From: Lachnospiraceae bacterium UBA1818
GTDB taxonomy: Bacteria; Bacillota; Clostridia; Lachnospirales; Lachnospiraceae
DNA: 60,103 bases
Direction: 5' to 3'
Assembly (NCBI GenBank): GCA_904419285.1
Contig: CAJFQZ010000006.1
Location: 1 to 60,103, forward strand
In this document: positions 1 to 8,761 of the stretch, piece after piece
Numbering within the stretch: the first letter of the stretch is position 1
How the letters are laid out: each line of letters begins with the position of its first letter
Translations under genes and position numbers: made by a program
Notes under the pieces: model-generated
What the model was told of the DNA's origin: nothing
Database searches by the model: none
The model's input: the letters and a program-made list of their open reading frames with translations, nothing else

Positions 1-1745
1 CCATCGATGCAGGTGCAAAACAGGTTGTAGAAGTAACAGTTCCGGAGAGCTGGAAAGATGCAGCTGACGAAGGACTTGCACAGCCGAAGGTAGACGAGAG
101 CGGAAGAAAAGACGTTGTTGATTTCGTTAAGAATATTCAGGCTAAGGTCAATGCACAGGAAGGAAATACACTTCCGGTATCTGCATTCAACGACTATGTA
201 GACGGTTCTACACCGTCAGGATCCTCTGCATACGAGAAACGTGGTATCGCAGTAGATATCCCGGTCTGGAATCCGGACAACTGTATCCAGTGTAACCGCT
301 GCTCCTATGTATGTCCGCACGCAGTTATCCGCCCGGTAGCTCTTACAGATGAAGAGGCTGCTAAGGCTCCGGAAGGACTGAAGACTCTGGATATGATCGG
401 TATGCCGGGTATGAAGTTTACGATGACTGTATCAGCTTATGACTGTACAGGATGCGGCTCCTGTGCTAACGTATGTCCGGGCAAGAAGGGCGAGAAGGCT
501 CTTGTTATGGGCAACATGGAAGCAAATGCAGGACAGCAGGAATACTTCGATTTCGGAAGAGAGATCCCGGTAAAACCGGAAGTTGTCGCAAAATTCAAAG
601 AGACAACTGTAAAGGGAAGCCAGTTCAAACAGCCGCTGCTTGAGTTCTCAGGAGCATGTGCAGGATGCGGCGAGACACCGTACGCTAAGCTGATCACACA
701 GCTTTTTGGAGACAGAATGTATATCGCAAATGCAACAGGATGTTCTTCAATCTGGGGCAACTCCTCACCGTCCACACCTTACACGGTAACACCGGAAGGC
801 AAAGGACCGGCTTGGAGCAACTCTCTGTTCGAGGATAACGCTGAGTTCGGTTATGGTATGCTGCTCGCTCAGAACACGATCCGTGACAGAATGAAAGCAA
901 AAGTTGAGAAGATCGCTGAGATCGCAGAGAAAGAAGATGTAAAGGCAGCTGCGAAAGAGTACCTTGATACATTCGCATGCGGCGCTACAAACGGAACAGC
1001 TACAGACAAGCTTGTAGCAGCTCTGGAAGGCTGCGGCTGCGACCTTGCCGAGAAGAACGAAGTTCTCAAGAACAAAGACTTCCTGGCTAAGAAATCCCAG
1101 TGGGTATTCGGTGGTGACGGATGGGCTTACGATATCGGATTCGGCGGCGTTGACCACGTACTTGCAAGCGGCAAGGACATCAACATCATGGTATTCGATA
1201 CAGAGGTTTACTCCAATACAGGCGGACAGTCCTCCAAGGCTACGAAGACAGGTGCTACAGCACAGTTCGCAGCAGGCGGTAAAGAGACGAAGAAGAAAGA
1301 CCTTGCGGGAATGGCAATGAGCTACGGATACGTATATGTTGCACAGATCGCAATGGGCGCTGACTTCAACCAGGCGATCAAGGCGATCACAGAGGCTGAG
1401 GCTTATCCGGGACCGTCACTGATCATCGCTTACGCTCCGTGTATCAACCACGGTATCAAGAAAGGTATGAGCAAGGCTCAGACAGAGGAACAGCTTGCAG
1501 TAGAGTGTGGATACTGGAACAACTTCCGGTTCAATCCGGCTGCAGAGGGCAATAAGTTCTCACTTGACAGCAAAGAGCCGAAGGAAGAAGGATACCAGGC
1601 ATTCCTTGACGGAGAAGTCCGTTACAATGCTCTGAAGAGATCCAATCCGGAGAAGGCAGCAAGACTGTTTGCTCAGAACGAGAAAGAAGCTATGGAGAGA
1701 TACGATTACCTGAAGAAACTGGTAGACGTATACGCTGCAGAGTAA
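1..1745 (+). CDS. nifJ: Pyruvate:ferredoxin (flavodoxin) oxidoreductase, C-terminal part
   Basis: This is the 3' part of a gene that begins before the window; the open frame runs from base 3 without a start. The family oxidises pyruvate to acetyl-CoA and CO2 in the cytoplasm and reduces ferredoxin. What is visible is a 2[4Fe-4S] ferredoxin-type domain with two Cys clusters (CIQCNRCSYVCPHA near 285-330 and CTGCGSCANVCPG near 445-485). After it comes the thiamine pyrophosphate domain, with GACAGCGETPY, GDGWAYDIGFGG and the TEVYSNTGGQ loop. The N-terminal pyruvate-binding domains lie outside the window. The gene ends in a strong hairpin 11 bases after the stop, so it seems to be the last gene of its transcript. 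A central fermentation enzyme of clostridia; identification is secure, and the first base of the feature is simply the window edge. Confidence 0.96.
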   Translation, partial: IDAGAKQVVEVTVPESWKDAADEGLAQPKVDESGRKDVVDFVKNIQAKVNAQEGNTLPVSAFNDYVDGSTPSGSSAYEKRGIAVDIPVWNPDNCIQCNRCSYVCPHAVIRPVALTDEEAAKAPEGLKTLDMIGMPGMKFTMTVSAYDCTGCGSCANVCPGKKGEKALVMGNMEANAGQQEYFDFGREIPVKPEVVAKFKETTVKGSQFKQPLLEFSGACAGCGETPYAKLITQLFGDRMYIANATGCSSIWGNSSPSTPYTVTPEGKGPAWSNSLFEDNAEFGYGMLLAQNTIRDRMKAKVEKIAEIAEKEDVKAAAKEYLDTFACGATNGTATDKLVAALEGCGCDLAEKNEVLKNKDFLAKKSQWVFGGDGWAYDIGFGGVDHVLASGKDINIMVFDTEVYSNTGGQSSKATKTGATAQFAAGGKETKKKDLAGMAMSYGYVYVAQIAMGADFNQAIKAITEAEAYPGPSLIIAYAPCINHGIKKGMSKAQTEEQLAVECGYWNNFRFNPAAEGNKFSLDSKEPKEEGYQAFLDGEVRYNALKRSNPEKAARLFAQNEKEAMERYDYLKKLVDVYAAE

Positions 1746-1756
1746 GAAAAATTATA

Positions 1757-1796
1757 GAGAGGACCGGGAGTTTGAGAGAACTTCCGGTCCTCTCTT
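1757..1796 (+). terminator. Intrinsic terminator after nifJ
   Basis: A 14-bp stem (GAGAGGACCGGGAG at 1757-1770 with CTTCCGGTCCTCTC at 1781-1794, one G-U pair) closes a 10-base loop. The T tract behind it is short, so termination strength is uncertain. Confidence 0.7.
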
Positions 1797-1904
1797 CGAT
1801 TCCGGAAATCTTCTGCCGGATTTTAATATCGCCTGCGGAAAAGCCTTGCAAACTCACTGCCGCTGTGATAGAATATTCATGGTTTATCCGCAGGAGGTGT
1901 GAAA

Positions 1905-2147
1905 ATGGATATCTTAAAAATCATTTTAACTATTATTTTCGTTATAGATTGTATCGCGCTGTCCGCGATCATCCTTTTACAGGAAGGAAAATCAGCAGGA
2001 CTCGGAACGATCAGCGGAGCCGCCGACACATACTGGGGACAGAACAAAGGACGTTCTATGGAGGGAGCGCTTGTGAAGTCCACGAAGTTTCTGGCTGTGC
2101 TTTTTATCGTGCTTGCGCTCGTTCTGAATCTTAAGTTTTTTAATTAA
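1905..2147 (+). CDS. secG: SecG preprotein translocase subunit
   Basis: SecG is a small integral membrane subunit of the SecYEG channel that helps SecA-driven export. The 80-residue product has two hydrophobic helices (about 3-24 and 58-77) around a short polar loop with LLQEGKSAGLG and the GAADTYWGQNKGRS stretch, which is typical of the family. A GTG lies in frame at 1899, but it sits one base after the AGGAGG box (1892-1897). The ATG at 1905 has a 7-base spacing and is chosen. It stands upstream of rnr and smpB, the usual order in Firmicutes, although a terminator-like hairpin separates it from rnr. Confidence 0.95.
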   Translation: MDILKIILTIIFVIDCIALSAIILLQEGKSAGLGTISGAADTYWGQNKGRSMEGALVKSTKFLAVLFIVLALVLNLKFFN

Positions 2148-2198
2148 GGAACATAAGCTGTATTGAATATGCTATATCGGAAGATAATAAAGAACAAA

Positions 2199-2233
2199 AA
2201 CACTCTATGCGGATATAGGGTGTTTTGTTTTTT
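2199..2233 (+). terminator. Intrinsic terminator after secG
   Basis: AACACTCTAT (2199-2208) pairs with ATAGGGTGTT (2215-2224) with one G-U pair, followed by TTGTTTTTTATT. It separates secG from rnr. Confidence 0.85.
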
Positions 2234-2375
2234 ATTCTGCAGGAAAATCCTTCGGACCGTTTGACAGGATAAAAGCCCTTCGGACGAGGCGCGGGATGTC
2301 CGGCACCCTTCATGAAAGAGGGAGAAAAGGGAGCAGAAGCGGGCCTGTCCGCTTCGTTCTTTACAGGAGAAGACG

Positions 2376-4487
2376 ATGGATCAGACATTTGAAAAGAGAA
2401 AAAAAGTAATTTATGATTTTATGAAAGACGACCTCTATGTGCCCATGAAGATCCGGGAGATGGCGGTCGTGCTCCAGATCCCGAGAGAGCAGAGGGACGA
2501 GCTGAAAGCTGTTCTGGACAGTCTTGTGGATGAGGGAAAGATCACACTTTCCAAGCGGGGAAAATACAGCGTAGGCTGTGCAAAGCGGGAGAATGGTATC
2601 TTTCAGGCGAATGCCAGAGGCTTCGGGTTCGTCACCCCGGAGGACGGCGGAGAAGATATTTTCATCCCGGAAGATAATATGAACGGCGCGTTTCATGGCG
2701 ATGAGGTGGAATTTATCATTACCGGAACGCCCGGGGGACGCCGCAGGGAGGGGAAGATCGTCAGGATCCTCTCGCACACGGTGACAAAGATCGTGGGACT
2801 CTACGAGAAGAGCGGGAGCTTCGGATTCGTCCGCCCGGACAATCAGCGGTATATCAGGGATATCTATATTCCTGCGGGAAAAGAAAAGGACGCCATGAGC
2901 GGGCACAAGGTCGTTGTGGAGCTGACTTCCTACGGCGGCGAGCGGATGAAGCCGGAGGGAAAAGTTCTGGAGATTATCGGACATATCAATGATCCCGGTA
3001 CGGACATCCTTTCCATTGTGAAGGATTATGATCTGCCCACAGCATTTCCTGAGAAGGTGCTGAATCAGGCGGTGCGTGTGGGAAAAGAGGTCAGCGAGGC
3101 GGACTGCGCAGGCAGGATGGATCTTCGCGGCTGGCAGATGGTGACCATTGACGGTGAAGACGCCAAGGATCTGGATGACGCTGTTTCTGTGACCCGGGAC
3201 GGGGAGAACTATCAGCTTGGCGTCCATATTGCAGACGTGACCAACTACGTGCAGGAGCGGAGCGCGCTGGATCGGGAAGCACTGAAGCGCGGGACCAGCG
3301 TCTATCTGGCGGACCGGGTGATCCCGATGCTTCCCCACAAGCTCTCCAATGGGATCTGTTCTCTGAATGCAGGCGAGGACAGGCTGGCGCTCTCCTGTAT
3401 CATGACGGTCACCCCGGCGGGGGAAGTCACGGATCACGTGATCGCGGAGACGGTAGTCCGTGTGGACAAGCGGATGAGTTACACAGGAGTTGCCAGGATG
3501 CTTGACGGAGACGAGAAGGCGCTGCAGGAGAATGAGGAGTTTGTCCCCATGATCCGGATGATGAGCGAGCTTTCCGCCGCGATCAGAGAGAGAAGAGGAA
3601 AACGGGGATCTATTGATTTTGATTTCCCGGAGACAAGGATCGAGCTCGATGAGGATGGACATCCGACTGATATCAGACCCTATGAGAGAAATGCTGCCAC
3701 AAAGATCATTGAGGACTTTATGCTCCTTGCGAATGAGACTGTGGCAGAAGAGTACTACTGGAGAGAGCTTCCGTTCCTCTACCGGACCCATGATGTGCCG
3801 GACGAGGAAAAGATGAGGCAGCTTGCAGCCTTTATCAATAACTTCGGCTATCATATCCACGTGAGAAATGAAGTGAAGCCCAAGGAGATACAGAAACTGC
3901 TGGCGAAGGTGGAAGGCTCTCCCGAGGAGGCAATGATCAGCCGGCTTGCCCTGCGCTCCATGAAGCAGGCGAGGTATACTACGGAGAATACAGGACATTT
4001 CGGCCTGGCTGCAAAATATTATACGCACTTTACCTCCCCGATCCGGAGATATCCGGATCTGCAGATCCACAGGATCATCAAGGAGAATTTGAGAGGAAAG
4101 CTGACGGAGGAGAGGATCCTGCATTATGAGAAGATCCTCCCCGAGGTTGCGGCGCAGTGCAGCACCCGCGAGAGACTTGCGGAGGAGACAGAGCGCGAGG
4201 TCGTGAAGATGAAGAAGGCAGAATATATGCGCGGCCGCATTGGAGAAGAGTATGAGGGCGTCATCTCCGGGATCACAAAGTGGGGAGCGTATGTGGAGCT
4301 GCCGAATACAGTGGAAGGGCTCGTGCACGTTGCGGATATGAAGGATGACCATTATGAATATTTTGAACAGCAGTATGAGCTGATCGGCGAGCGCACAGGC
4401 AGGACATATAAGCTGGGGCAGACGGTAAGAGTCCGCGTGAAGGATGCGGACCGGATATTAAGGACCGTGAATTTTGAGTTTGTATAG
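2376..4487 (+). CDS. rnr: Ribonuclease R
   Basis: A 3'-to-5' processive exoribonuclease of the RNB family that degrades structured RNA, including non-stop mRNA released by trans-translation. The 703-residue product has the full family layout: N-terminal winged-helix-like segment (about 1-65), two cold-shock OB folds (about 70-215), the RNB catalytic domain with the acidic motif [12 protein letters not shown] near residues 260-270 and [16 protein letters not shown] near 550, and a C-terminal S1 domain (about 620-700). The ATG at 2376 follows AGGAGA. smpB starts 11 bases after the stop, so the two are surely cotranscribed. That pairing suits their joint work on stalled ribosomes. Nothing in the sequence is abnormal. 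Confidence 0.97.
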   Translation: MDQTFEKRKKVIYDFMKDDLYVPMKIREMAVVLQIPREQRDELKAVLDSLVDEGKITLSKRGKYSVGCAKRENGIFQANARGFGFVTPEDGGEDIFIPEDNMNGAFHGDEVEFIITGTPGGRRREGKIVRILSHTVTKIVGLYEKSGSFGFVRPDNQRYIRDIYIPAGKEKDAMSGHKVVVELTSYGGERMKPEGKVLEIIGHINDPGTDILSIVKDYDLPTAFPEKVLNQAVRVGKEVSEADCAGRMDLRGWQMVTIDGEDAKDLDDAVSVTRDGENYQLGVHIADVTNYVQERSALDREALKRGTSVYLADRVIPMLPHKLSNGICSLNAGEDRLALSCIMTVTPAGEVTDHVIAETVVRVDKRMSYTGVARMLDGDEKALQENEEFVPMIRMMSELSAAIRERRGKRGSIDFDFPETRIELDEDGHPTDIRPYERNAATKIIEDFMLLANETVAEEYYWRELPFLYRTHDVPDEEKMRQLAAFINNFGYHIHVRNEVKPKEIQKLLAKVEGSPEEAMISRLALRSMKQARYTTENTGHFGLAAKYYTHFTSPIRRYPDLQIHRIIKENLRGKLTEERILHYEKILPEVAAQCSTRERLAEETEREVVKMKKAEYMRGRIGEEYEGVISGITKWGAYVELPNTVEGLVHVADMKDDHYEYFEQQYELIGERTGRTYKLGQTVRVRVKDADRILRTVNFEFV

Positions 4488-4498
4488 AGGATTTTATT

Positions 4499-4963
4499 AT
4501 GGCAAAGACAGAGAAAAAACTTATCGCCAACAACAAGAAAGCATATCATGACTATTTTATCCTGGAGAAATACGAGGCGGGGATCGTGCTCCACGGGACA
4601 GAGGTGAAATCTCTGAGAATGGGGAAATGCAGTATCAAGGAGGCGTTCATCCGTGTAGAGAACGGGGAGATGTTCATCTATGGCATGCACATTTCTCCTT
4701 ACGAGAAAGGAAACATTTTCAATAAGGATCCCCTCCGTGTGAAAAAGCTCCTTCTCCACAGAAAAGAGATCGACAAGATCTTCGGAAAGATGAAGGAGCA
4801 GGGGATCACAGTAGTGCCTTTGCAGGTCTATTTCAGCGGAAGTCTGGTGAAGGTCGAGATCGGGCTTGCGAAAGGAAAGAAGCTCTATGACAAGAGAGCG
4901 GACATCGCGAAAAAGGACCAGAAGAGAGAGGCGCAGAGAGAGTTCAAGATACGGAATCTGTAG
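4499..4963 (+). CDS. smpB: SsrA-binding protein SmpB
   Basis: SmpB binds tmRNA and places it in the A site of ribosomes stalled on broken messages. The 154-residue protein has the standard oligonucleotide-binding barrel, with [20 protein letters not shown] at the N-terminus, TEVKSLR, and the basic tail [20 protein letters not shown] that becomes ordered in the decoding centre. Length and motifs are normal. It follows rnr by 11 bases. Its RNA partner, ssrA, lies 2.3 kb downstream on the opposite strand. Confidence 0.97.
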   Translation: MAKTEKKLIANNKKAYHDYFILEKYEAGIVLHGTEVKSLRMGKCSIKEAFIRVENGEMFIYGMHISPYEKGNIFNKDPLRVKKLLLHRKEIDKIFGKMKEQGITVVPLQVYFSGSLVKVEIGLAKGKKLYDKRADIAKKDQKREAQREFKIRNL

Positions 4964-5034
4964 AAAGGATACGGCGGAGACAGCCGGGACAGAAAGTTCG
5001 CAGAGCAAGCCCGGCGGAGAAGACAGAAAGAAAC

Positions 5035-5083
5035 AGGAACGGCGGGAAGGCAGCCCGATGGGCGCTTTCCTGCCGTTCCTTTG
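5035..5083 (+). terminator. Terminator after smpB
   Basis: A 17-bp stem with two G-U pairs joins 5035-5051 to 5064-5080 (AGGAACGGC with GCCGTTCCT at the base), followed by a weak T run. It lies between smpB and the convergent HAD gene. Confidence 0.75.
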
Positions 5084-5114
5084 TCATACCGGATAATTCG
5101 TATGATGTCAGATG

Positions 5115-5705
5115 TTAAAATTCAATCTTTACTTTAACTTCGTCAATGCTGCCGGTGAAGATGATCCCGTCCATCCCGGCTTCTTTCGCCGCCCGGATGT
5201 TTTTCTCCAGGTCATCGATGAAGAAGCATTCTTCCGGTTTTAGATCATATGTCCGAAACAGATACTGGTAAATCTCGGGTTCAGGCTTTGCCATCTTAAG
5301 CGGTGCGGAGAAGACGATGCCGTCGAACAGTCTGAGCGTGTCAATCCGCTGTGCCCATTCCGCAAAATAGGTAGGTGCGTTGGAGAGCAGGTAGATCGGA
5401 ATTTTCCGATCTTTCAGCTCTCGGATGAAATCTGCGGTCTGACGGATCGGTATGATATGCTCAGGCCAGCCGCGAAAGAATGACCGGACGGTATCCTCCA
5501 GACGGGCGGGAACGCGGCGGACGACATTTTCTATATTTTCGTTATAATCCACGGTGCCTTTGTCCAGCTCACCCCAGCCGCTGAAGATCACGTCGAATAA
5601 GAGCTCAAGATCCTGTTCGGAGGAACAGAACTGACGGAGGATATAGTGCCCGTCAAATTTTCCGATCACGTTGCCAAAGTCAAAGACGATATTTTTATAT
5701 TTCAT
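5115..5705 (-). CDS. HAD-IA family phosphatase, YihX-like
   Basis: A 196-residue haloacid dehalogenase-type hydrolase, probably a small cytosolic phosphatase acting on a sugar phosphate or nucleotide. The nucleophile motif is FDFGNVIGKFD (Asp9, with Gly at +2 as in YihX). It is followed by LLSNAP (motif II), a Lys in KMAKPEPEIYQ (motif III) and FFIDDLEKN (motif IV). The frame extends 24 codons upstream, but the ATG at 5705 has AAGGAG eight bases before it and gives the family N-terminus, so it is used. It lies downstream of the alanine-rich membrane protein on the same strand, separated by 223 bases. The substrate cannot be read from sequence. Confidence 0.85.
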   Translation of the reverse strand: MKYKNIVFDFGNVIGKFDGHYILRQFCSSEQDLELLFDVIFSGWGELDKGTVDYNENIENVVRRVPARLEDTVRSFFRGWPEHIIPIRQTADFIRELKDRKIPIYLLSNAPTYFAEWAQRIDTLRLFDGIVFSAPLKMAKPEPEIYQYLFRTYDLKPEECFFIDDLEKNIRAAKEAGMDGIIFTGSIDEVKVKIEF

Positions 5706-5891
5706 AGAGATTCTCCTTTTTACAGAATATGGAATAAAGTAAAGTGGGAATTCCGACTCATATCTATAGTAACACAAATATCTGTAAAATCAAAGAACTG
5801 TGTCAGCATGGCAGTAAACATGCAGGCATCAGGTGCGTCGATGTAAATCGGAGATCTCCGGTTGATTTTTAGATGTATTCATTTTTGCAGA

Positions 5892-5920
5892 TGCCCCGGC
5901 CTCAAAAGAGTACCGGGGCA
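5892..5920 (-). terminator. Hairpin just after the alanine-rich protein gene
   Basis: TGCCCCGG (5892-5899) pairs with CCGGGGCA (5913-5920) eight bases past the minus-strand stop. On the minus strand no T run follows, so this may be an RNA-stabilising hairpin rather than a terminator. Confidence 0.4.
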
Positions 5921-5928
5921 GATTCGGT

Positions 5929-6822
5929 TTAATAGCAGTTTTTACAGCCGCGGGATTTTCCGCTTTCTTCGATTGATCCGCTGAGGATGGTTTTGGAACG
6001 GGATAGACTTGGGCAGTTCGGAGTAGAGTGATATACTTCTCCGTTTGGCGTCCAGTAAACAGTGGTACCGGTATTCTGCTGGGCCTGAGCAGCGGCAGCC
6101 TGTTCAGCAGCAGCCTGTTCAGCAGCAGCCTGTTCAGCAGCAGCCTGTTCAGCGGCAGCCTGTTCAGCGGCAGCCTGTTCAGCAGCGGCCTGTTCGGCGG
6201 CAGCCTGTTCAGCGGCAGCTTTTTCAGCAGCTTCCTGCTCGGCTTTCGCTTTTGCATCTTCTTCTGCCTTCTTAGCGGCTTCTTCTTCGGCTTTCTTAGC
6301 AGCTGCCTCTTCAGCTTCTTTTTGAGCCTGTTCTGCAGCTTTGTCAGTTATAGTTATGGCAGCAGCGCTGCTGTCAATATTGCCGTTTGCTGTAAAGAAT
6401 AAAGAAGCTTCGCCCGCCTTTTTAAATGTAATCACTGCTTTGCCGTCCGTATAATCAAGTTCAGCAAAATCATTTTTCGATAACTCAAGTGTTTCAATGA
6501 CCGCATTGGAAGGCACGGGCGTGATTTTGACTTCAACTGTATCTGAAATATCAAATGATGTCTTTCCCCAATCCACGTCTATGTCTGTTAATGTGGGAGA
6601 CTGATTCATAGAAGCAAATACGATAAGGGAAGTTGCCATGATTGCAGCAGAAATTATAATATTACGTTTTTTATGTCCGTTTGCATCTTTCTTAACGGCA
6701 AAATATATGATGAATCCGACAGCGGGGATCCATGCATAAGAATAAACCGCGATAACTACGCAAATTGCCAGAAGTGCTGCTGCGTAAAACAGACACCCTT
6801 TCTTTTTGAACTTAGATTCCAT
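5929..6822 (-). CDS. Alanine-rich membrane protein with Ig-like segment and C-terminal Cys motif
   Basis: A 297-residue protein of unknown function. Residues 9-26, 29-43 and 55-71 look like membrane helices. A beta-rich segment (about 78-155, DIDVDWGKTSFDIS onward) resembles a bacterial Ig-like fold. A long Ala/Glu/Lys helix follows, ending in tandem AAAEQ repeats encoded by a 15-bp minisatellite. The last 45 residues form a compact tail (VYWTPNGEVYHSTPNCPSLS to GCKNCY) with three Cys and two His-like ligand positions, a tail seen at the end of many Firmicutes surface or envelope proteins. The ATG at 6822 has AGAGG nine bases upstream; a longer frame begins at 6867. The repeat suggests copy-number variation between strains. 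Function not assigned. Confidence 0.75.
   Translation of the reverse strand: MESKFKKKGCLFYAAALLAICVVIAVYSYAWIPAVGFIIYFAVKKDANGHKKRNIIISAAIMATSLIVFASMNQSPTLTDIDVDWGKTSFDISDTVEVKITPVPSNAVIETLELSKNDFAELDYTDGKAVITFKKAGEASLFFTANGNIDSSAAAITITDKAAEQAQKEAEEAAAKKAEEEAAKKAEEDAKAKAEQEAAEKAAAEQAAAEQAAAEQAAAEQAAAEQAAAEQAAAEQAAAEQAAAAQAQQNTGTTVYWTPNGEVYHSTPNCPSLSRSKTILSGSIEESGKSRGCKNCY
6091..6225 (-). repeat. 15-bp coding minisatellite (AAAEQ units)
   Basis: Eight tandem 15-bp units of the plus-strand form agcNgcNgcctgttc fill 6091-6210, and a ninth, diverged unit fills 6211-6225. Differences are mostly at third codon positions. In the protein they read AAAEQ, so gain or loss of a unit keeps the frame. 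Confidence 0.92.
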
Positions 6823-6972
6823 AAACTTTTTCCTCTTTTCTTTAGATTTCCCAAGAAAACACCACATTTATATAAACCTTTCCGGGCTTATATCAAGAAA
6901 TCGCAAAGAGTGATTATGTACCTCCGCCTAAGTATCGGAGCCGCTCATTCGGTCATCCTAAAACCAAGGGCG

Positions 6973-7030
6973 AAAAGAACCACGTATCTACAGGCCTTAT
7001 CGGTATTTCCCGTAAATACGCGGTTCTTTT
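6973..7030 (-). terminator. Terminator of the ssrA-tRNA-Val-tRNA-Ala transcript
   Basis: A 19-bp arm at 7012-7030 pairs with 6973-6991 with two non-Watson-Crick positions, and the minus-strand end reads GGTTCTTTTCGCC. It begins seven bases after tRNA-Ala on the minus strand. Confidence 0.75.
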
Positions 7031-7036
7031 AATGAC

Positions 7037-7109
7037 TGGAGTATACGGGATTCGAACCCGTGGCCTCCACAATGCGAATGTGGCGCGCTCCCAGCTGCGC
7101 TAATACCCC
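7037..7109 (-). tRNA. tRNA-Ala (anticodon CGC)
   Basis: A 73-base cloverleaf on the minus strand. Acceptor GGGGTAT pairs with ATACTCC (one G-U), the anticodon loop is TTCGCAT, the T loop is TTCGAAC, and A is the discriminator. CCA is not encoded. It reads GCG codons. Confidence 0.93.
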
Positions 7110-7152
7110 AGAACTTATATGATCTGGAAAACCGGATGCTCCGGTTCTCCGA

Positions 7153-7225
7153 TGGAAACAACGGGGCTCGAACCCATGACCTCCCGCTAGTCAGGCGAGC
7201 GCTCTCCCAGCTGAGCTATGTTTCC
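7153..7225 (-). tRNA. tRNA-Val (anticodon GAC)
   Basis: A 73-base cloverleaf. Acceptor GGAAACA pairs with TGTTTCC, D arm GCTCAGCTGGGAGAGC, anticodon loop CTGACTA and T loop TTCGAGC. It lies between ssrA and tRNA-Ala on the same strand; CCA is not encoded. Confidence 0.94.
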
Positions 7226-7298
7226 GTGCTGTCTGTGCTGCATCTCTATTGTTGATATGAGTACTGTACTTATGTAAGCGGCAGCAGCCTGCCGCAAG

Positions 7299-7640
7299 TG
7301 GACCTGGCGGGAATCGAACCCGCGTCCAAAAACCTGTCCCATGTACTTCTACTATCATAGTCAGTTCTTTTTCATTCCCTCTGCCGCACGGAAACGGACA
7401 TCCTTGCGGGTTCAGTAGCTTCATGATACGCCTGACGGCTCAAAGCTTTGCCGTCATCGTTTCTCACATGTTTGATGCCGGATTCCTGAGGTGTGAGTGC
7501 CACAGGGCCGACATGCGGCAATTAGGCCGCAGCTAATTCGTAATTGTCGTTAGCGTTTAATTTTAAGTTTGCGATTTGACGCATCAGCCTGCGGATAGCT
7601 TCTCCATCTTCGAGGCCCCTGTCGAAACCAGTACAAGCCC
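7299..7640 (-). ncRNA. ssrA: Transfer-messenger RNA (tmRNA)
   Basis: tmRNA rescues stalled ribosomes and tags their products for proteolysis. The 5' end GGGCTTG pairs with CAGGTCC at the 3' end (two G-U pairs). The signature TGGTTTCGACAGGGG follows the 5' arm, and the 3' end has a T arm GCGGGTTCGATTCCCGC with discriminator A. The tag reading frame lies at 7572-7522 on the minus strand and encodes ANLKLNANDNYELAAA followed by TAA; the ending LAAA is the usual degradation signal. Length is 342 bases. CCA is not encoded. tRNA-Val starts 73 bases downstream on the same strand with no terminator seen between, so one transcript is likely. smpB is 2.3 kb away. Confidence 0.96.
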
Positions 7641-7761
7641 ATACTATATGATGCATGAAGGCGTGAAAATCAGCCGTTTAATATGCACACTATATAATAT
7701 ATTGCGGGAGCATGGAAAAGTCAAGGAGACTTTGTATAAAAATTTTGTGACATCATAGTTT

Positions 7762-7790
7762 TTTACAGGTAATGTGTGATAATATATAAC
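7762..7790 (+). promoter_or_regulatory. Sigma-A type promoter for the phospholipase-like gene
   Basis: TTTACA (7762-7767), a 17-base spacer and TATAAC (7785-7790). Transcription would begin near 7797, about 40 bases before the chosen ATG. Confidence 0.6.
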
Positions 7791-7838
7791 TATGGCATGC
7801 ATGGTGCCGGAATATTACACGGGAAAAGAGGTTATTAT

Positions 7839-8660
7839 ATGCCGACGACATATGCACATTATAAATTCGGAAAAGAAGTGATGAGCGCGCTGCCAAGGCC
7901 GCTCCAGAATGCAATAGAGAATAATCGGGAACTTTTTGACATCGGGCTGCACGGGCCGGATATCCTGTTTTACTACAGGGCGGCCGTTAAGAACCGGGTC
8001 AGCGGACAGGGATATGAGCTTCATGAGAAGATGGCGGATGAGTTTTTTGAACATGCGGTGCAGGTGATCGGAGAGGAGGACAATCCGGCTGCGGCGCGGG
8101 CATATATTTATGGTTTTATCTGTCATTTTGCTCTGGACAGCGAGTGCCACAACTATATAGAGAAGATGATCCAGGTGAGCGGGATCTCACACTCTGAGAT
8201 CGAGATGGAATTCGACCGGATGTTGCTCACGGATGATTTTATCAATCCGGTGCGATATCTTGCGACGAAGCATATCCACCCCACGATAGAGAACGCAAGG
8301 GTCATCGCGCCGTTTTTCCAGGACCTTACACCGGAGACAGTGAAGAAAGCACTGAGTTCCATGATCTTTTACCATAAGCTTCTTCTGGCGCCGAATCCCG
8401 GCAAACGGAAACTGTTGTTCGCGGGCATGAAGGCGGCGGGTATTTATTCTTCTATGAAAGGAATGGTCATGAGCCTGGAGCCGAACCCGCAGTGCAGAGA
8501 TTACTGTCTTCTTCTGAAGAGGAGATTCGCCGGAGCGGTGCCGCTGGCAGCCAGCCTGATCATCCAGTATCAGAAGAGACTGTTCCAGGGCGGCAGCCTC
8601 CCGGAGCGTTTCCACCAGACATTCGGCGCAGGCGATGACTGGCAGAGCCTGCGGCTGTGA
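7839..8660 (+). CDS. Zinc-dependent phospholipase C family protein
   Basis: A 273-residue protein related to the zinc phospholipase C/S1-P1 nuclease fold. Visible His and Asp candidates for zinc ligands are MPTTYAHYKFGKE, IGLHGPDILFYY and the helix pair IYGFICHFALDSECHNYIE, a pattern usual in this group. There is no signal peptide, so it is probably cytosolic, and the substrate is unknown; many relatives are annotated only from the fold. The frame opens upstream, but ATG 7839 follows AGAGG with a 7-base gap, and the promoter at 7762-7790 would exclude the earlier codon. The MFS gene follows 101 bases later on the same strand. Confidence 0.8.
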   Translation: MPTTYAHYKFGKEVMSALPRPLQNAIENNRELFDIGLHGPDILFYYRAAVKNRVSGQGYELHEKMADEFFEHAVQVIGEEDNPAAARAYIYGFICHFALDSECHNYIEKMIQVSGISHSEIEMEFDRMLLTDDFINPVRYLATKHIHPTIENARVIAPFFQDLTPETVKKALSSMIFYHKLLLAPNPGKRKLLFAGMKAAGIYSSMKGMVMSLEPNPQCRDYCLLLKRRFAGAVPLAASLIIQYQKRLFQGGSLPERFHQTFGAGDDWQSLRL

Positions 8661-8761
8661 TCTGCCGAGAGCGGGATTCTCAGACGCGCTTCCGCGGAGG
8701 GGGCGTGAATCTCAGGAGAAAATGAGGGAGCGGGAAAATAGAAAAAGGAGTTTACTTGACT

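Noticed and set aside
2361-4352. 663-codon open frame on the minus strand opposite rnr
   Set aside because: It is a shadow of the high-GC third codon positions of rnr; no ribosome site and no recognisable domain.
6091-6225. Possible CRISPR array
   Set aside because: Units are tandem 15-bp codon repeats without spacers.
6045-6275. Plus-strand frame with QQPVQ repeats
   Set aside because: It is the opposite strand of the AAAEQ minisatellite; no start signal.
7191-7424. Minus-strand reading frame over tRNA-Val and tmRNA
   Set aside because: It is made of structured RNA gene sequence.
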